A stretch of DNA of 64,000 bases from RGIG6307 sp964424345 (GTDB lineage: Bacteria; Bacillota; Clostridia; Lachnospirales; Lachnospiraceae), in the NCBI GenBank assembly GCA_964424345.1, contig CAYRIK010000007.1, forward strand, positions 1 to 64,000, in the 5' to 3' direction. The position numbers and the translations under genes are program-made. Position 1 is the stretch's first letter, and every line of letters begins with the position of its first letter. Below are positions 25,961-34,637 of the stretch, piece by piece. A model generated the notes under the pieces. It was not told the DNA's origin. It worked only from the letters and a program-made list of their open reading frames with translations, and did no database searches.

Positions 25961-25990
25961 AAAAGGGCGTTGCTGATGCAACACCCTTTT
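25961..25990. terminator. Bidirectional terminator
   Basis: AAAAGGGCGTTGC / GCAACACCCTTTT with a TGAT loop and flanking T and A runs, between convergent genes. Confidence 0.88.
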
Positions 25991-26016
25991 CGTTTTTTCT
26001 ACTATGATAACAATCA

Positions 26017-26688
26017 CTATTTTTCAGCTAATACTTTCAAATACTCTGCACTGATTCCACACTTTAAAACAACGAGCATTTGTCCCTTTTCTCCATCTAC
26101 TGGTGCGAAAGATAATTCACAGGTACTCTTTTGCATTGGCGAACCATTTTCTTTTGCGATGCTTTGTGTCCATACGACATCATTGCCATCTCTAATCTCT
26201 AACAACGTATCGTTCACATCAGGCATATAAACCTTTGCCTGCAAATAAAGCATACGGCAAAATTCTGACAAATCTTCTTCACTTAACTGAAACCAATATT
26301 CAACACCCCATACACCCAGTCCTTCTGAGAAAAGAACTTTTCTTAAAAACTCTACTTCATCAATATTTTCTGTTACATTTTTCAATGTTTCCTGCTTTAC
26401 GACAATCTCACTGTCAGAAGAAGGTATATCAGCTTCTGTAAAATCTGTTGCTTTAAACATTTCTTCTTTTGTCATTCCATACGCTACTTGTGCCGGAGCG
26501 AATGCATACTCTGAATCATCCAAACGGACTGCATATGCAAACAGATTTGTTTTGGAATCAACCGCCTGTTCCGTCTTCTGACTTTCCACAGTGCTATTCA
26601 CCGCATCCTGCTTCTGCTCTCCACAAGCTACTATACTACATACAATCATACTCACTGCTAATAAACTAGCGACTCTTTTCTTAAACAT
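26017..26688 (-). CDS. Lipoprotein of unknown function
   Basis: 223 aa with a lipoprotein signal (VSMIVCSIVACGEQ, lipobox Cys near residue 22), then a Gln/Thr/Ser-rich linker and a soluble domain containing EEMFKATDFTEADIP and VEYWFQLSEEDLSEF. I do not recognise the family. Probably anchored on the outer face of the membrane. AGGAGGG precedes the ATG. Confidence 0.75.
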   Translation of the reverse strand: MFKKRVASLLAVSMIVCSIVACGEQKQDAVNSTVESQKTEQAVDSKTNLFAYAVRLDDSEYAFAPAQVAYGMTKEEMFKATDFTEADIPSSDSEIVVKQETLKNVTENIDEVEFLRKVLFSEGLGVWGVEYWFQLSEEDLSEFCRMLYLQAKVYMPDVNDTLLEIRDGNDVVWTQSIAKENGSPMQKSTCELSFAPVDGEKGQMLVVLKCGISAEYLKVLAEK

Positions 26689-26811
26689 ATGCCCTCCTAC
26701 AACAGCCCGTCCATGTACTGTTTAGAAAATATTTGTTATTTTTCTTTATTATATCATAATCCCCCCAAAAGCAATATAATATCGCAAAACTTTATATAAC
26801 ATCAAAAAATA

Positions 26812-27527
26812 TCAATAAACAAGACGAAAAATATTATTCAAATATCCAACATCATCTGAACTCAGTACAATATCGATTGAAAGAGGTCCATATCCTACTG
26901 AATACGATACATTACCTCCACCAGAAGTATCGTGTACATATGCCAGTGCTATCTTCTTTACAGGATCATCCACATCTATATCAACTCTATAATAAAAATT
27001 TCCTCTCAAATAAATTGGAAAATCTGGTATTCCCAAACTATCCCCAAAATGATGCTTTTGATGTGTAACTTTTTTTCCTGTTTCACATATACAATCCCAT
27101 TCAGCTCACATAGATATTCCAATTTGTTTCGTAACTGACCATATGGCCCTCAATACAGTTCTTTCGTTTCTGCATTGTATTCCATCAACTGTGTATACTT
27201 GATCCAGCCAACGGAATCCACCATTTCTCCAATTTGTTTAAAATAAACAAAAACCCATGTCTTGTCCTCTGCATTTTCATGTATTGCAAAATCCGTCATA
27301 AGCTGCGTTTGTTCTTCTATAAGCTGCTCTAATTGTGCTTCGAGAAGTTCTTTATTTTCCATAAGCGATACTAATTTTTTTTGATAGCTTTCATTCAAAT
27401 AATTTACAACTTCCAACTGCTCTTCATAGGATTGTATTTCTTTTATATCATAATATCGGACACATAAGCCGCAGCATACAAGAGAAAGACTAAAAATCAC
27501 TGTCCATAATATTTGTTTTCTTTTCAT
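26812..27527 (-). pseudogene. Disrupted membrane/coiled-coil protein gene (stop plus frameshift)
   Basis: Two fragments seem to be one former gene. The 5' part (27527 to 27150) encodes 125 aa with an N-terminal transmembrane helix and a coiled coil (QLEVVNYLNESYQKKLVSL). After its TGA stop at 27150-27152 the same frame continues with protein-like sequence (GPYGQLRNKLEYLCELNG) until an A7 run (27070-27076), where a shift is needed to enter the frame of the 3' part (LGIPDFPIYLRGNFYYRV to IFRLVY). The intact product would have been about 238 aa. Two lesions indicate a decaying gene. The original function is unknown. The alternative is two short genes, but the second has only a TTG start without ribosome binding site. 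Confidence 0.65.
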
Positions 27528-27595
27528 GATATCGTCTTGTATATAATTATTCTTTCTAATACAATTTCTTTTTTTGAAATTCTGTATTCAAACTA

Positions 27596-27640
27596 AAAAA
27601 GCTATATTTTTCGATTTCACTCGATAAAATATAGCTTTTT
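27596..27640. terminator. Hairpin terminator
   Basis: AAAAGCTATATTTT / AAAATATAGCTTTTT with an inner TCGA pair; A and T runs allow use in both directions. Confidence 0.75.
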
Positions 27641-27656
27641 CGCATTTTTATATTTA

Positions 27657-27697
27657 TTTTCTTTACTAGGAAATGAGTACTTTCCTAGTAAAGAAAA
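27657..27697 (-). repeat. Terminator-associated palindrome, copy 3 (stem covariant)
   Basis: Perfect 17-bp arms TTTTCTTTACTAGGAAA (27657-27673) and 27681-27697 around TGAGTAC. The outer stem differs from the TATATA of the other copies on both arms at once. It lies next to the uxuA terminator. Confidence 0.85.
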
Positions 27698-27698
27698 T

Positions 27699-27724
27699 AG
27701 AGTGCTGCCATCTGACAACACTCT
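27699..27724 (-). terminator. Terminator of uxuA
   Basis: AGAGTG..CACTCT with inner GTTGTC/GGCAGC-type pairing; TATTTTCTTT follows on the minus strand. Confidence 0.75.
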
Positions 27725-27732
27725 ACATTTCA

Positions 27733-28797
27733 TTATTTATCAAATTTTTCTAAGCTGTCCCAGATACCTAATAAGTACATGATACCTAATGCTCTGTCAT
27801 AAAGACCATATCCAGGTCTGCACTTTTCACCCCAGAGGTGACGACCATGGTCTGGTCTGATGTATCCCTGATATCCGATATCATGATATGCTTTCATGAT
27901 GTCTAAAATACCAGTATCGCCATCGCAATCTCTGTGAGATGCTTCGCTGAAGTCACCATTTTCAAAATGCTTTACGTTTCTTACGTGTGCGAAAGCAATT
28001 CTGTCTGGATGTTTGCGAATAATATCTGCTACACAGTTACATGGATTTGCGCTTAAAGAACCAGAGCAAAGTGTCAAACAGTTGTATGGGTTATCTACCA
28101 TGCTTAAGAATCTGTCAATAGATGCTTCATCTACTAAAAGTCTTGGTAAACCAAAGATATCCCATGGTGGATCATCCTGGTGAATAGCCATCTTAATGTC
28201 ACACTCTTCACAAGTAGGCATAATTGCCTCTAAGAAATACTTTAAATTTTCCCAAAGTACTTCTTTTGTAACTGGCTTGTAAGCTTCAAATAAATCATTT
28301 AATTTAGCAAGACGTTCTGGCTCCCAACCAGGCATTGTCATATCACCGCATTCCTCTAAAATGTACTTTGCCATTTCGTTTGGATCGTCGATGATTTTAT
28401 TCTTTTCGTAGAAAAGAGCTGTAGAACCGTCACCTACTGGATGATATAAATCAGTACGTGTCCAGTCAAAAATTGGCATGAAGTTGTAGCATACAACCTT
28501 TACACCAAATTCTTTTAAGTTTCTTAAAGTCTGTTTGTAATTTTCAATATACTGATCTCTTGTTGGAAGACCAATCTTAATATCGTCATGTACGTTTACA
28601 GATTCAACAACATCCATGTTGAAACCGTATTCCTGAAGCTGCTTCTGAACTTCTGCGATTTCCTCTTTCTCCCAAACTTCTCCGGCCTGTTTATTGTGAA
28701 GAGCCCAAACAATACCCTCTACACCCGGAATCTGCTTAATCTGGCTTAAAGTAACACTGTCGTTTCCTTCGCCATACCAGCGGAATGTCATCTGCAT
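27733..28797 (-). CDS. uxuA: Mannonate dehydratase
   Basis: Dehydrates D-mannonate to 2-keto-3-deoxygluconate in hexuronate (pectin, glucuronide) breakdown. 354 aa with family features WALHNKQAGEVW, CYNFMPIFDWTRTD, MAIHQDDPPWDIFGLPRL, LCSGSLSANP, HVRNVK and the C-terminal IRPDHGRHLWGE. ATG 28797 has AAGGAGGG 8 bases upstream; the TTG at 28803 is not needed. No other uronate gene lies beside it, but a GntR regulator and rhamnosidase genes are within 5 kb. Confidence 0.96.
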   Translation of the reverse strand: MQMTFRWYGEGNDSVTLSQIKQIPGVEGIVWALHNKQAGEVWEKEEIAEVQKQLQEYGFNMDVVESVNVHDDIKIGLPTRDQYIENYKQTLRNLKEFGVKVVCYNFMPIFDWTRTDLYHPVGDGSTALFYEKNKIIDDPNEMAKYILEECGDMTMPGWEPERLAKLNDLFEAYKPVTKEVLWENLKYFLEAIMPTCEECDIKMAIHQDDPPWDIFGLPRLLVDEASIDRFLSMVDNPYNCLTLCSGSLSANPCNCVADIIRKHPDRIAFAHVRNVKHFENGDFSEASHRDCDGDTGILDIMKAYHDIGYQGYIRPDHGRHLWGEKCRPGYGLYDRALGIMYLLGIWDSLEKFDK

Positions 28798-28833
28798 ATG
28801 CAATCCCTCCTTAAAAATTTATAATACTTTGTC

Positions 28834-28878
28834 GTATCATACTTGTTTCTATTATACCATAAACTATGTTTTGTTGAA
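28834..28878 (-). promoter_or_regulatory. uxuA promoter with a GTATGATAC palindrome
   Basis: On the minus strand TTCAAC (28873-28878), 16 bp, TATAAT (28851-28856), then the palindrome-like GTATGATAC (28834-28842) just past the -10. A half-site pattern GTAT..ATAC is typical of GntR/FCD operators, so the regulator at 30503 may act here (inference). Confidence 0.5.
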
Positions 28879-28900
28879 ATAGATTTTTGTATATTTTCTG

Positions 28901-29341
28901 TTACTTGCAATATTTTACATGTATAGAAATATTATTTTCACTTAAATATTGCTGATTTACATCCATGCTGTATTTTGCACCGATATATACACCATCTTCA
29001 TCTTCTGTAACAGCAACTTCTTTTCCATGAATCGTAAATAACATATTTCCAAATGGTGTCAAATAATCTGCATGATGTACTTTTTCTTCTTCTATCATCA
29101 TGTTGACATCAATCAGACCTTTTTTGGTCATTTCTAAATATCCGTTTTTTACTTTTACAAGTACGTCAGTTTTTTCGGTAAAGCCTTCCTGCATTTCTTC
29201 ATATTTAATGTAGTAGTAATCTCCTATTTTCTGACATGCTCCAGGCATAATATCTTCTATTGTATCATCTTCCACATCTGGAACAACCTGCATTCCAATC
29301 ACATGGATCAGTGCTTTTTTGCTTTTTGTATGTAAAGTCAT
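28901..29341 (-). CDS. DUF1934 (YwiB-like) beta-barrel protein
   Basis: 146 aa from ATG 29341, which lies 1 bp after the murI stop codon and has TTGAGGAAT ahead of it; longer frames into murI are artefacts. The sequence (VIGMQVVPDVEDDTIE, GDYYYIKYEE, LTPFGNMLFTIHGKEV) fits DUF1934, a calycin-like barrel family of unknown role often found near cell-wall genes. Probably co-translated with murI. Confidence 0.82.
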   Translation of the reverse strand: MTLHTKSKKALIHVIGMQVVPDVEDDTIEDIMPGACQKIGDYYYIKYEEMQEGFTEKTDVLVKVKNGYLEMTKKGLIDVNMMIEEEKVHHADYLTPFGNMLFTIHGKEVAVTEDEDGVYIGAKYSMDVNQQYLSENNISIHVKYCK

Positions 29342-29342
29342 G

Positions 29343-30179
29343 TTAGTATTCCTCAATATTGATTGTTTTTGTAGATAAAATACCATATTTAATGATGGAA
29401 TTTGCAAACTGCTTGAATTTTTCTGCGCCATCAGATACATAGAATTGATATGGATTACTGCCAAGCGGAGGTGCTTGTTCCTGCAATAAGTCATGTTCTT
29501 CTAAAAGCTGTCTGAGGGCAATCGCTGTCTCGTATGCAGGATTTACCAATGTCACATGTTCTCCCATTACCTGTGCGATTACAGAACGAATCAACGGATA
29601 ATGTGTACATCCCAGTATCAATGTATCAATATCTAAATCTATCAGCTCTGTCAAATATCGTCTTGCAATTTCTACTGTAACAGGGTCCTGCCAAAGTCCT
29701 TCTTCTACAAGCGGTACAAACAATGGACAAGCCTTTCCATAAATAACAGTATCTTTTCTAAGTCCTTGTATGTATTTGGTGTACAGTCCGCTTCCAATCG
29801 TTGCTTCTGTTGCAATAACACCAATTCTTCCGTTTTGTGTTTTGTCCACAGCCATCTTTGCCCCCGGCTTAACCACACCAATGATTGGAATATCAAGTTC
29901 TTGTTCTAATTCCTCGATTGCATATGCACTCGCCGTATTGCACGCTACTACGATTGTTTTTACATTGTGTGTCTGCAAAAAACGAACAATCTGTTTTGAA
30001 AATCGTGTCACCGTTTCTTTGCTTTTGCTGCCATAAGGCACTCTTGCTGTATCACCAAAATATATGATTTTTTCGTTTGGCATCTGACGCATAATTTCTC
30101 TTACAACAGTAAGTCCGCCTACCCCAGAGTCAAACACACCAATCGGTGCATCTTTTTTATTTGAAATATTATCGTTCAT
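29343..30179 (-). CDS. murI: Glutamate racemase
   Basis: Supplies D-glutamate for peptidoglycan. 278 aa with both catalytic Cys motifs, VVACNTAS and LILGCTHYPL, and the N-terminal GVFDSGVGGLTVV. Overlaps the upstream small membrane-protein gene by 11 bp and is followed at once by the DUF1934 gene, so the three form an operon. Confidence 0.96.
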   Translation of the reverse strand: MNDNISNKKDAPIGVFDSGVGGLTVVREIMRQMPNEKIIYFGDTARVPYGSKSKETVTRFSKQIVRFLQTHNVKTIVVACNTASAYAIEELEQELDIPIIGVVKPGAKMAVDKTQNGRIGVIATEATIGSGLYTKYIQGLRKDTVIYGKACPLFVPLVEEGLWQDPVTVEIARRYLTELIDLDIDTLILGCTHYPLIRSVIAQVMGEHVTLVNPAYETAIALRQLLEEHDLLQEQAPPLGSNPYQFYVSDGAEKFKQFANSIIKYGILSTKTINIEEY

Positions 30180-30462
30180 GTTCTAATCCACATCTGCTCT
30201 TTATCATTTCCCATAGCTTGCTGCGATATGTGACGGTTACTTTTCCTGCCAATATATCATTGTATAACTGGTCTGCGTCTTCCATGTTTTCTTCTCCGCT
30301 TATGATTCGATATGTGCCATCTACCAAAGTCAAGTCAGGAAATAAATATCCCCAAAAGCCATAACATGCTGTCACTACAGAAGCTACTCCTACCATATAT
30401 CTTATGATATTTTTGATATTATGTAAATCACATTTTTTCATAAAACAAGCCATACCTCGCAT
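30169..30462 (-). CDS. Small membrane protein in the murI operon
   Basis: 97 aa (or 90 aa if translation begins at Met8, 30441). One hydrophobic segment (YMVGVASVVTACYGFWGYLF) is followed by a short charged tail (EENMEDADQLYNDILAGKV). Unknown family. It overlaps murI by 11 bp, suggesting coupling. The start is uncertain since neither candidate has an ideal ribosome binding site. Confidence 0.6.
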   Translation of the reverse strand: MRGMACFMKKCDLHNIKNIIRYMVGVASVVTACYGFWGYLFPDLTLVDGTYRIISGEENMEDADQLYNDILAGKVTVTYRSKLWEMIKSRCGLEHER

Positions 30463-30502
30463 TTCTTTTTGATATAGCTAAGTATGACCTGTTTTTCAGA
30501 CT

Positions 30503-31183
30503 TTATACATCTTGTGATAAATTTAATTGTTTTGCAATAGACTCCATCTGGTTATCAATGTGTGTCACCGCTGCCTGTGCTGCAGTTTCTTTGTCTTTAT
30601 TTTTGATTGCTTCATACATCACTCTATGTTCTTCAATCAATCTTTGATGCATAGAAAAATCTTTGATATATTCAAAGCGATAACGATACATCTGCTCTGC
30701 AAGATTGTTTACTAACTGCACAAGACGTTTATTTCCTGTTGCTTCTACAATAATATCATGCAGTGCAACGTCTGCTGCCGCAATTTTTCTGACATCTTTA
30801 GAATCTATAGCAGCTTCAAACGCCTTACATGCTTCCCCTAATGCATCCAATTCCTCAGGAGAAATTCTCTCACAAGCAAGTTCTGCACACAATGCATCCA
30901 GACTGCTTCTTACCTCTAATACATCCTGAAGGCTCTTTCCTGTAATCTGTGCTACTTCCGCACCGCGTCTTGGAATCATCGTAACCAAACCTTCTAATTC
31001 CAGCTTACGGATTGCTTCTCGGATTGGTGTACGGCTTACACCAAGTTTATTTGCCAGATGAATCTCCATAAGGCGTTCTCCTGGTTTTAACTCTCCTGTT
31101 AAAATGGCCTGTCTTAATGTATTAAATACGACATCTCTAAGTGGAAGAAAGTCATTTGCCACCAAATTCAGATTATTATTCAT
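30503..31183 (-). CDS. GntR-family regulator, FadR/FCD subfamily
   Basis: 226 aa. The N-terminal winged helix (LRQAILTGELKPGERLMEIHLANKLGVSRTPIREAIRKLE in part: GVSRTPIREAIRKLELEG) is followed by an all-helical FCD domain with metal/ligand positions in DVALHDIIVEATGN and EEHRVMYEAI. FCD regulators commonly bind sugar acids. It follows ispE by 59 bp and may control uxuA and the rhamnosidase genes, whose upstream regions hold GTAT..ATAC type palindromes (inference). Confidence 0.9.
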   Translation of the reverse strand: MNNNLNLVANDFLPLRDVVFNTLRQAILTGELKPGERLMEIHLANKLGVSRTPIREAIRKLELEGLVTMIPRRGAEVAQITGKSLQDVLEVRSSLDALCAELACERISPEELDALGEACKAFEAAIDSKDVRKIAAADVALHDIIVEATGNKRLVQLVNNLAEQMYRYRFEYIKDFSMHQRLIEEHRVMYEAIKNKDKETAAQAAVTHIDNQMESIAKQLNLSQDV

Positions 31184-31242
31184 TCGCTTTCCTTTCCAAA
31201 AAAGTCTTTTATCTTTATGTTTATTGCCTATATGAGCATATC

Positions 31243-32109
31243 CTAAACATTTACAAATCCTGTTACAAATACCTGTTTTGCCAAACCAAGCTGTTTAATC
31301 TTGTCTGCCGCAGCTTTTGCTTTTTGTTCATCTGTAAACATACCAAATACAGTAGGACCGCTTCCGCTCATCAATGCATTTTCAGCACCTTCCTTGCACA
31401 TGATTTCTTTAATCTGTGCAATAATTGGATAAGCTGGAACGGTAACAGTTTCCAATACATTTTCCAATCGTTTTGTAATGCCTGTTAAGTCTTGGTCTTT
31501 GATTGCCTGCAGCATACCATCAATATCAGGATGCTTTTCCAGTTCATTTGCTCGTAAATTTTCATATACAAATTTTGTAGAAACATTGATATCCGGTTTT
31601 GCAATGACAAGATGACACTGTGGTGGTGCCTGAAGCTTTGTAAGCTTCTCTCCGATACCCTCTGCTAACGCTGTTCCGCCTTGAATACAATATGGAACGT
31701 CTGCACCGATTTTAACACCAAGCTCTTTTAACTGTTCTATATCATAACCAATTTCGTACAATTCATTAATGCCTAAAAAAGCTGCTGCCGCATCTGTGCT
31801 TCCGCCAGCCATTCCTGCTGCAACTGGAATATGCTTTTCTAATGTAATGCGTACACCGCCTGTAATACCTGCGGTATCTAACAACAACTTTGCCGCTTTG
31901 CAAATTAAGTTATTACCATCTGTTGGAATTTCTTCGTTATCTGTCTGTAATGTAATTCCTTCTTCACACTTAGAAAAAGTCAACACATCACAAATTCCTA
32001 CGTTCTGCATAATCATACGCACCTCATGATACCCATTTGGAAGTCGTCTGACTACATCCAGTCCTAAATTGATTTTTGCATAAGCATTTTTTGTGATTAT
32101 GTTACTCAT
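31243..32109 (-). CDS. ispE: 4-diphosphocytidyl-2-C-methyl-D-erythritol kinase
   Basis: GHMP kinase of the MEP isoprenoid pathway. 288 aa with NAYAKINLGLDV, the ATP-binding PVAAGMAGGSTDAAAAF and the C-terminal LMSGSGPTVFGMF. GAAAGGGAC precedes the ATG. The pairing with a downstream GntR gene occurs in other Lachnospiraceae-like genomes as far as I recall, but no functional link is evident. Confidence 0.96.
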   Translation of the reverse strand: MSNIITKNAYAKINLGLDVVRRLPNGYHEVRMIMQNVGICDVLTFSKCEEGITLQTDNEEIPTDGNNLICKAAKLLLDTAGITGGVRITLEKHIPVAAGMAGGSTDAAAAFLGINELYEIGYDIEQLKELGVKIGADVPYCIQGGTALAEGIGEKLTKLQAPPQCHLVIAKPDINVSTKFVYENLRANELEKHPDIDGMLQAIKDQDLTGITKRLENVLETVTVPAYPIIAQIKEIMCKEGAENALMSGSGPTVFGMFTDEQKAKAAADKIKQLGLAKQVFVTGFVNV

Positions 32110-32143
32110 AAAAGTGTCCCTTTCAATATACTTTACTCATTTG

Positions 32144-32182
32144 TTGTATACAAAATACAAGATTGTACTTAATTTTATACAA
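32144..32182. promoter_or_regulatory. Candidate GntR operators between divergent ispE and rhamnosidase genes
   Basis: A perfect palindrome TTGTATACAA at 32144-32153 and a second imperfect pair TTGTA..TATACAA at 32163-32182. The form suits FCD-type GntR proteins such as the one at 30503. Confidence 0.5.
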
Positions 32183-32242
32183 TTTTGCGTATTTTGTCAA
32201 GTATTATGATTTGCAGCAAAATAAAACAAACCTGTATTATCC

Positions 32243-32271
32243 TTGACACGTTTTCTAAGCATAGGTACAAT
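32243..32271 (+). promoter_or_regulatory. Promoter of the first rhamnosidase gene
   Basis: TTGACA (32243-32248), 17 bp, TACAAT (32266-32271). Downstream, ATAGACA (32292-32298) and TGTCTAT (32311-32317) form an inverted repeat in the leader, a possible operator. Confidence 0.8.
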
Positions 32272-32347
32272 CAAGGTACATCTTAATCATGATAGACATT
32301 GTCCAAAAACTGTCTATTATACTAAAACAAAAAGGAGAAACAGCACC

Positions 32348-34549
32348 ATGTTAGAAGTTGCTTCTTGGATTGGCTGCCCAGAGGAGGCACAAGTCCCTGT
32401 CATTCAAAAGTGTTTTACTTTGAAACATCCAACATCTGGAAAAATTGCCATTACAGGTCTTGGTTTTTTCACGTTGTTCATAAACAAAAAACGAGTGACA
32501 AAAGATTGCTTTACCCCAGCACTTACAGATTATGAGCCTAGAGATAAGTCACGTTGGAATTATCCACTCTTTGATGAAACGACCAATCGTATTTTATATT
32601 TGACGTATGATATTTCTCATTTGATACAAGATGGGGAAAATATAATGGAAATTCGTCTTGCACCAGGCTGGTATCGCCAAAAAGAACGTACCTGTGAGGG
32701 ACAGATGAGTTTTGGTACAAAGTTAAAAACATTGTTTGCTGCTGTATGTATCAACGAAGACGGCAGCTGTGTAGATATACATTCTGATGGTTCCGAAACT
32801 TGGACTGCAAGTGAAATTCTCTATAGTAATATGTATATTGGAGAAATCCATGATGCCAGAATGCTGAAAACAGCACAAACTCCCAAGCCAGTCGAATTAT
32901 TGCCTGCTCCAGCTTCTATTTTACAAGAGCAGACTTGTCCGTCTGACCGCGTAATCCGCACGATTACGCCTGTTTTGATTGCACAAAAAGAGCAACGACG
33001 TTTATACGACCTTGGAGAAAATACAACGATTCGCATTTGTGTAACAGCAGGCGGTAAGGCTGGAGAAGAAATTCATATAAGCTATGGAGAAAATAAAACC
33101 GATGAAGGTACTGTAGATGCTGCTTCCACTGGTACTTATTATAAAACGCCAAAAGGACTTCCTCAGCTTCAGCAGGATACTTTTATATGCAGTGACCAAC
33201 CGCATACATTCTGTTCTGAATACGTATGGCATGCCTGTCGTTATATAGAAGTACAAGGAGACATTGATGACATTTGGGCAGAAGTCGTGCATACAGATAT
33301 TGCTGTAACGTCTTCCTTTGTGTGTGACAACGATACGATCAACTGGATTTATGATGCGTATATCCGTTCTCAGCTCAGTAATATCCACAATTGTATTCCT
33401 TCTGATTGCCCTCACCGAGAACGTCTTGGTTATACTGGTGATGGTCAGATTACCGCAAAAGCTGCTATGCTTTCTTTAGATATGAAGGGCACGTATCACA
33501 AATGGATCTGGGATATTTTAGATTGTCAGGATATCATCAGCGGTCATGTACAGCATACAGCACCTCTTATGGGCGGCGGCGGTGGTCCAGGAGGCTGGGG
33601 CTGTGCGATTGTTATCGTTCCTGATGAATATGACAAACATTATGATGATAAAGCATTTCTTGCAACGTGTTATCCTTATATGCAGCGTTGGATTGCTTAT
33701 CTTCGTTCTCACAGCGAAAACTTTTTAGTTGTTCGTGAAGAAAGCGGTGGCTGGTGTCTTGGAGACTGGGCTACGTTATATCCAACTCGTATTCCGGAAG
33801 CGTTTGTAAATACTTGTTATCTGCTTGACAGTCTGCGTCGTATGGAACGAATCGCACTTCGTCTTGGATATCCTTCTGATGCACAAGCATACCGTCATTA
33901 TGCGGGTCGTGTGCGTTATGCACTCAGAACAAAATATTATGATGAAGGAACAGGAAGTTTCTGCGGTGAAGTACAAGGTGCTGACGCTTATGCACTTTGG
34001 GTAGGTCTGCAAAAAGATACGCGTACATTAGAAAATTTAGTACAGCGTTATGAAAAGATTGGTCAGTTTGATACAGGATTTTTAGGTACTGAAATTTTAG
34101 TAGATGTACTGATGAAATATAACAAACAAGATTTGGTATATCGTCTGCTCACTACTGACAAATGGGGTTCTTATCATTTTATGAAAGAACATGGCGCTAC
34201 AACAATTTGGGAATATATGCATGGCCGCCTGACACAAAATCCGGGTTCTCAAAACCATCCTATGTTTGGCTCTGTTGTACAACAGTTTTTTGATGGTTTC
34301 CTTGGCATCCAGCAGACAGAGGAAAGTTATGGCTATCGTTCTTTAAAGATTGTTCCAAAACTTCCTTCTCAAATGCAATATGCCAAAGGCTCTGTCACAC
34401 TTCCTTGCGGAACGGTAAATGTAGATTTAAAACGTAATCAAGACCTTATTACAGTTCATATCACAATTCCGGAAGCTGTCACTGCCGTATGTGAATTAAA
34501 CGGACAGCAATATCCGCTGACATCTGGCGAAAATACTATTACAGTATAA
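32348..34549 (+). CDS. Alpha-L-rhamnosidase (GH78-type), intracellular
   Basis: 733 aa. An N-terminal carbohydrate-binding beta region leads to an (alpha/alpha)6 barrel with the family motif SDCPHRERLGYTGDGQ (general acid region near residue 355), GGWCLGDWA and the terminal GATTIWEYMHGRL; a C-terminal beta-sandwich ends the protein. No signal peptide, so it probably acts on imported rhamno-oligosaccharides. ATG 32348 has AAAGGAG 10 bases ahead; the frame upstream contains the promoter and is not coding. Convergent with a second GH78-like gene. Confidence 0.9.
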   Translation: MLEVASWIGCPEEAQVPVIQKCFTLKHPTSGKIAITGLGFFTLFINKKRVTKDCFTPALTDYEPRDKSRWNYPLFDETTNRILYLTYDISHLIQDGENIMEIRLAPGWYRQKERTCEGQMSFGTKLKTLFAAVCINEDGSCVDIHSDGSETWTASEILYSNMYIGEIHDARMLKTAQTPKPVELLPAPASILQEQTCPSDRVIRTITPVLIAQKEQRRLYDLGENTTIRICVTAGGKAGEEIHISYGENKTDEGTVDAASTGTYYKTPKGLPQLQQDTFICSDQPHTFCSEYVWHACRYIEVQGDIDDIWAEVVHTDIAVTSSFVCDNDTINWIYDAYIRSQLSNIHNCIPSDCPHRERLGYTGDGQITAKAAMLSLDMKGTYHKWIWDILDCQDIISGHVQHTAPLMGGGGGPGGWGCAIVIVPDEYDKHYDDKAFLATCYPYMQRWIAYLRSHSENFLVVREESGGWCLGDWATLYPTRIPEAFVNTCYLLDSLRRMERIALRLGYPSDAQAYRHYAGRVRYALRTKYYDEGTGSFCGEVQGADAYALWVGLQKDTRTLENLVQRYEKIGQFDTGFLGTEILVDVLMKYNKQDLVYRLLTTDKWGSYHFMKEHGATTIWEYMHGRLTQNPGSQNHPMFGSVVQQFFDGFLGIQQTEESYGYRSLKIVPKLPSQMQYAKGSVTLPCGTVNVDLKRNQDLITVHITIPEAVTAVCELNGQQYPLTSGENTITV

Positions 34550-34558
34550 ATATAAGTG

Positions 34559-34597
34559 TTTATATACTAGGAAATGAGTAATTTCCTAGTATATAAA
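34559..34597 (-). repeat. Terminator-associated palindrome, copy 4 (perfect)
   Basis: TTTATATACTAGGAAAT (34559-34575) and its exact complement (34581-34597) around GAGTA. Adjoins the terminator at 34596-34630. Confidence 0.88.
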
Positions 34598-34630
34598 AAA
34601 GAGGATGAGCAAAATCTCATCCTCTTTTTT
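34596..34630. terminator. Bidirectional terminator between two rhamnosidase genes
   Basis: GAGGATGAG / CTCATCCTC with flanking A6 and T7 runs. Confidence 0.9.
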
Positions 34631-34637
34631 TATTTTA

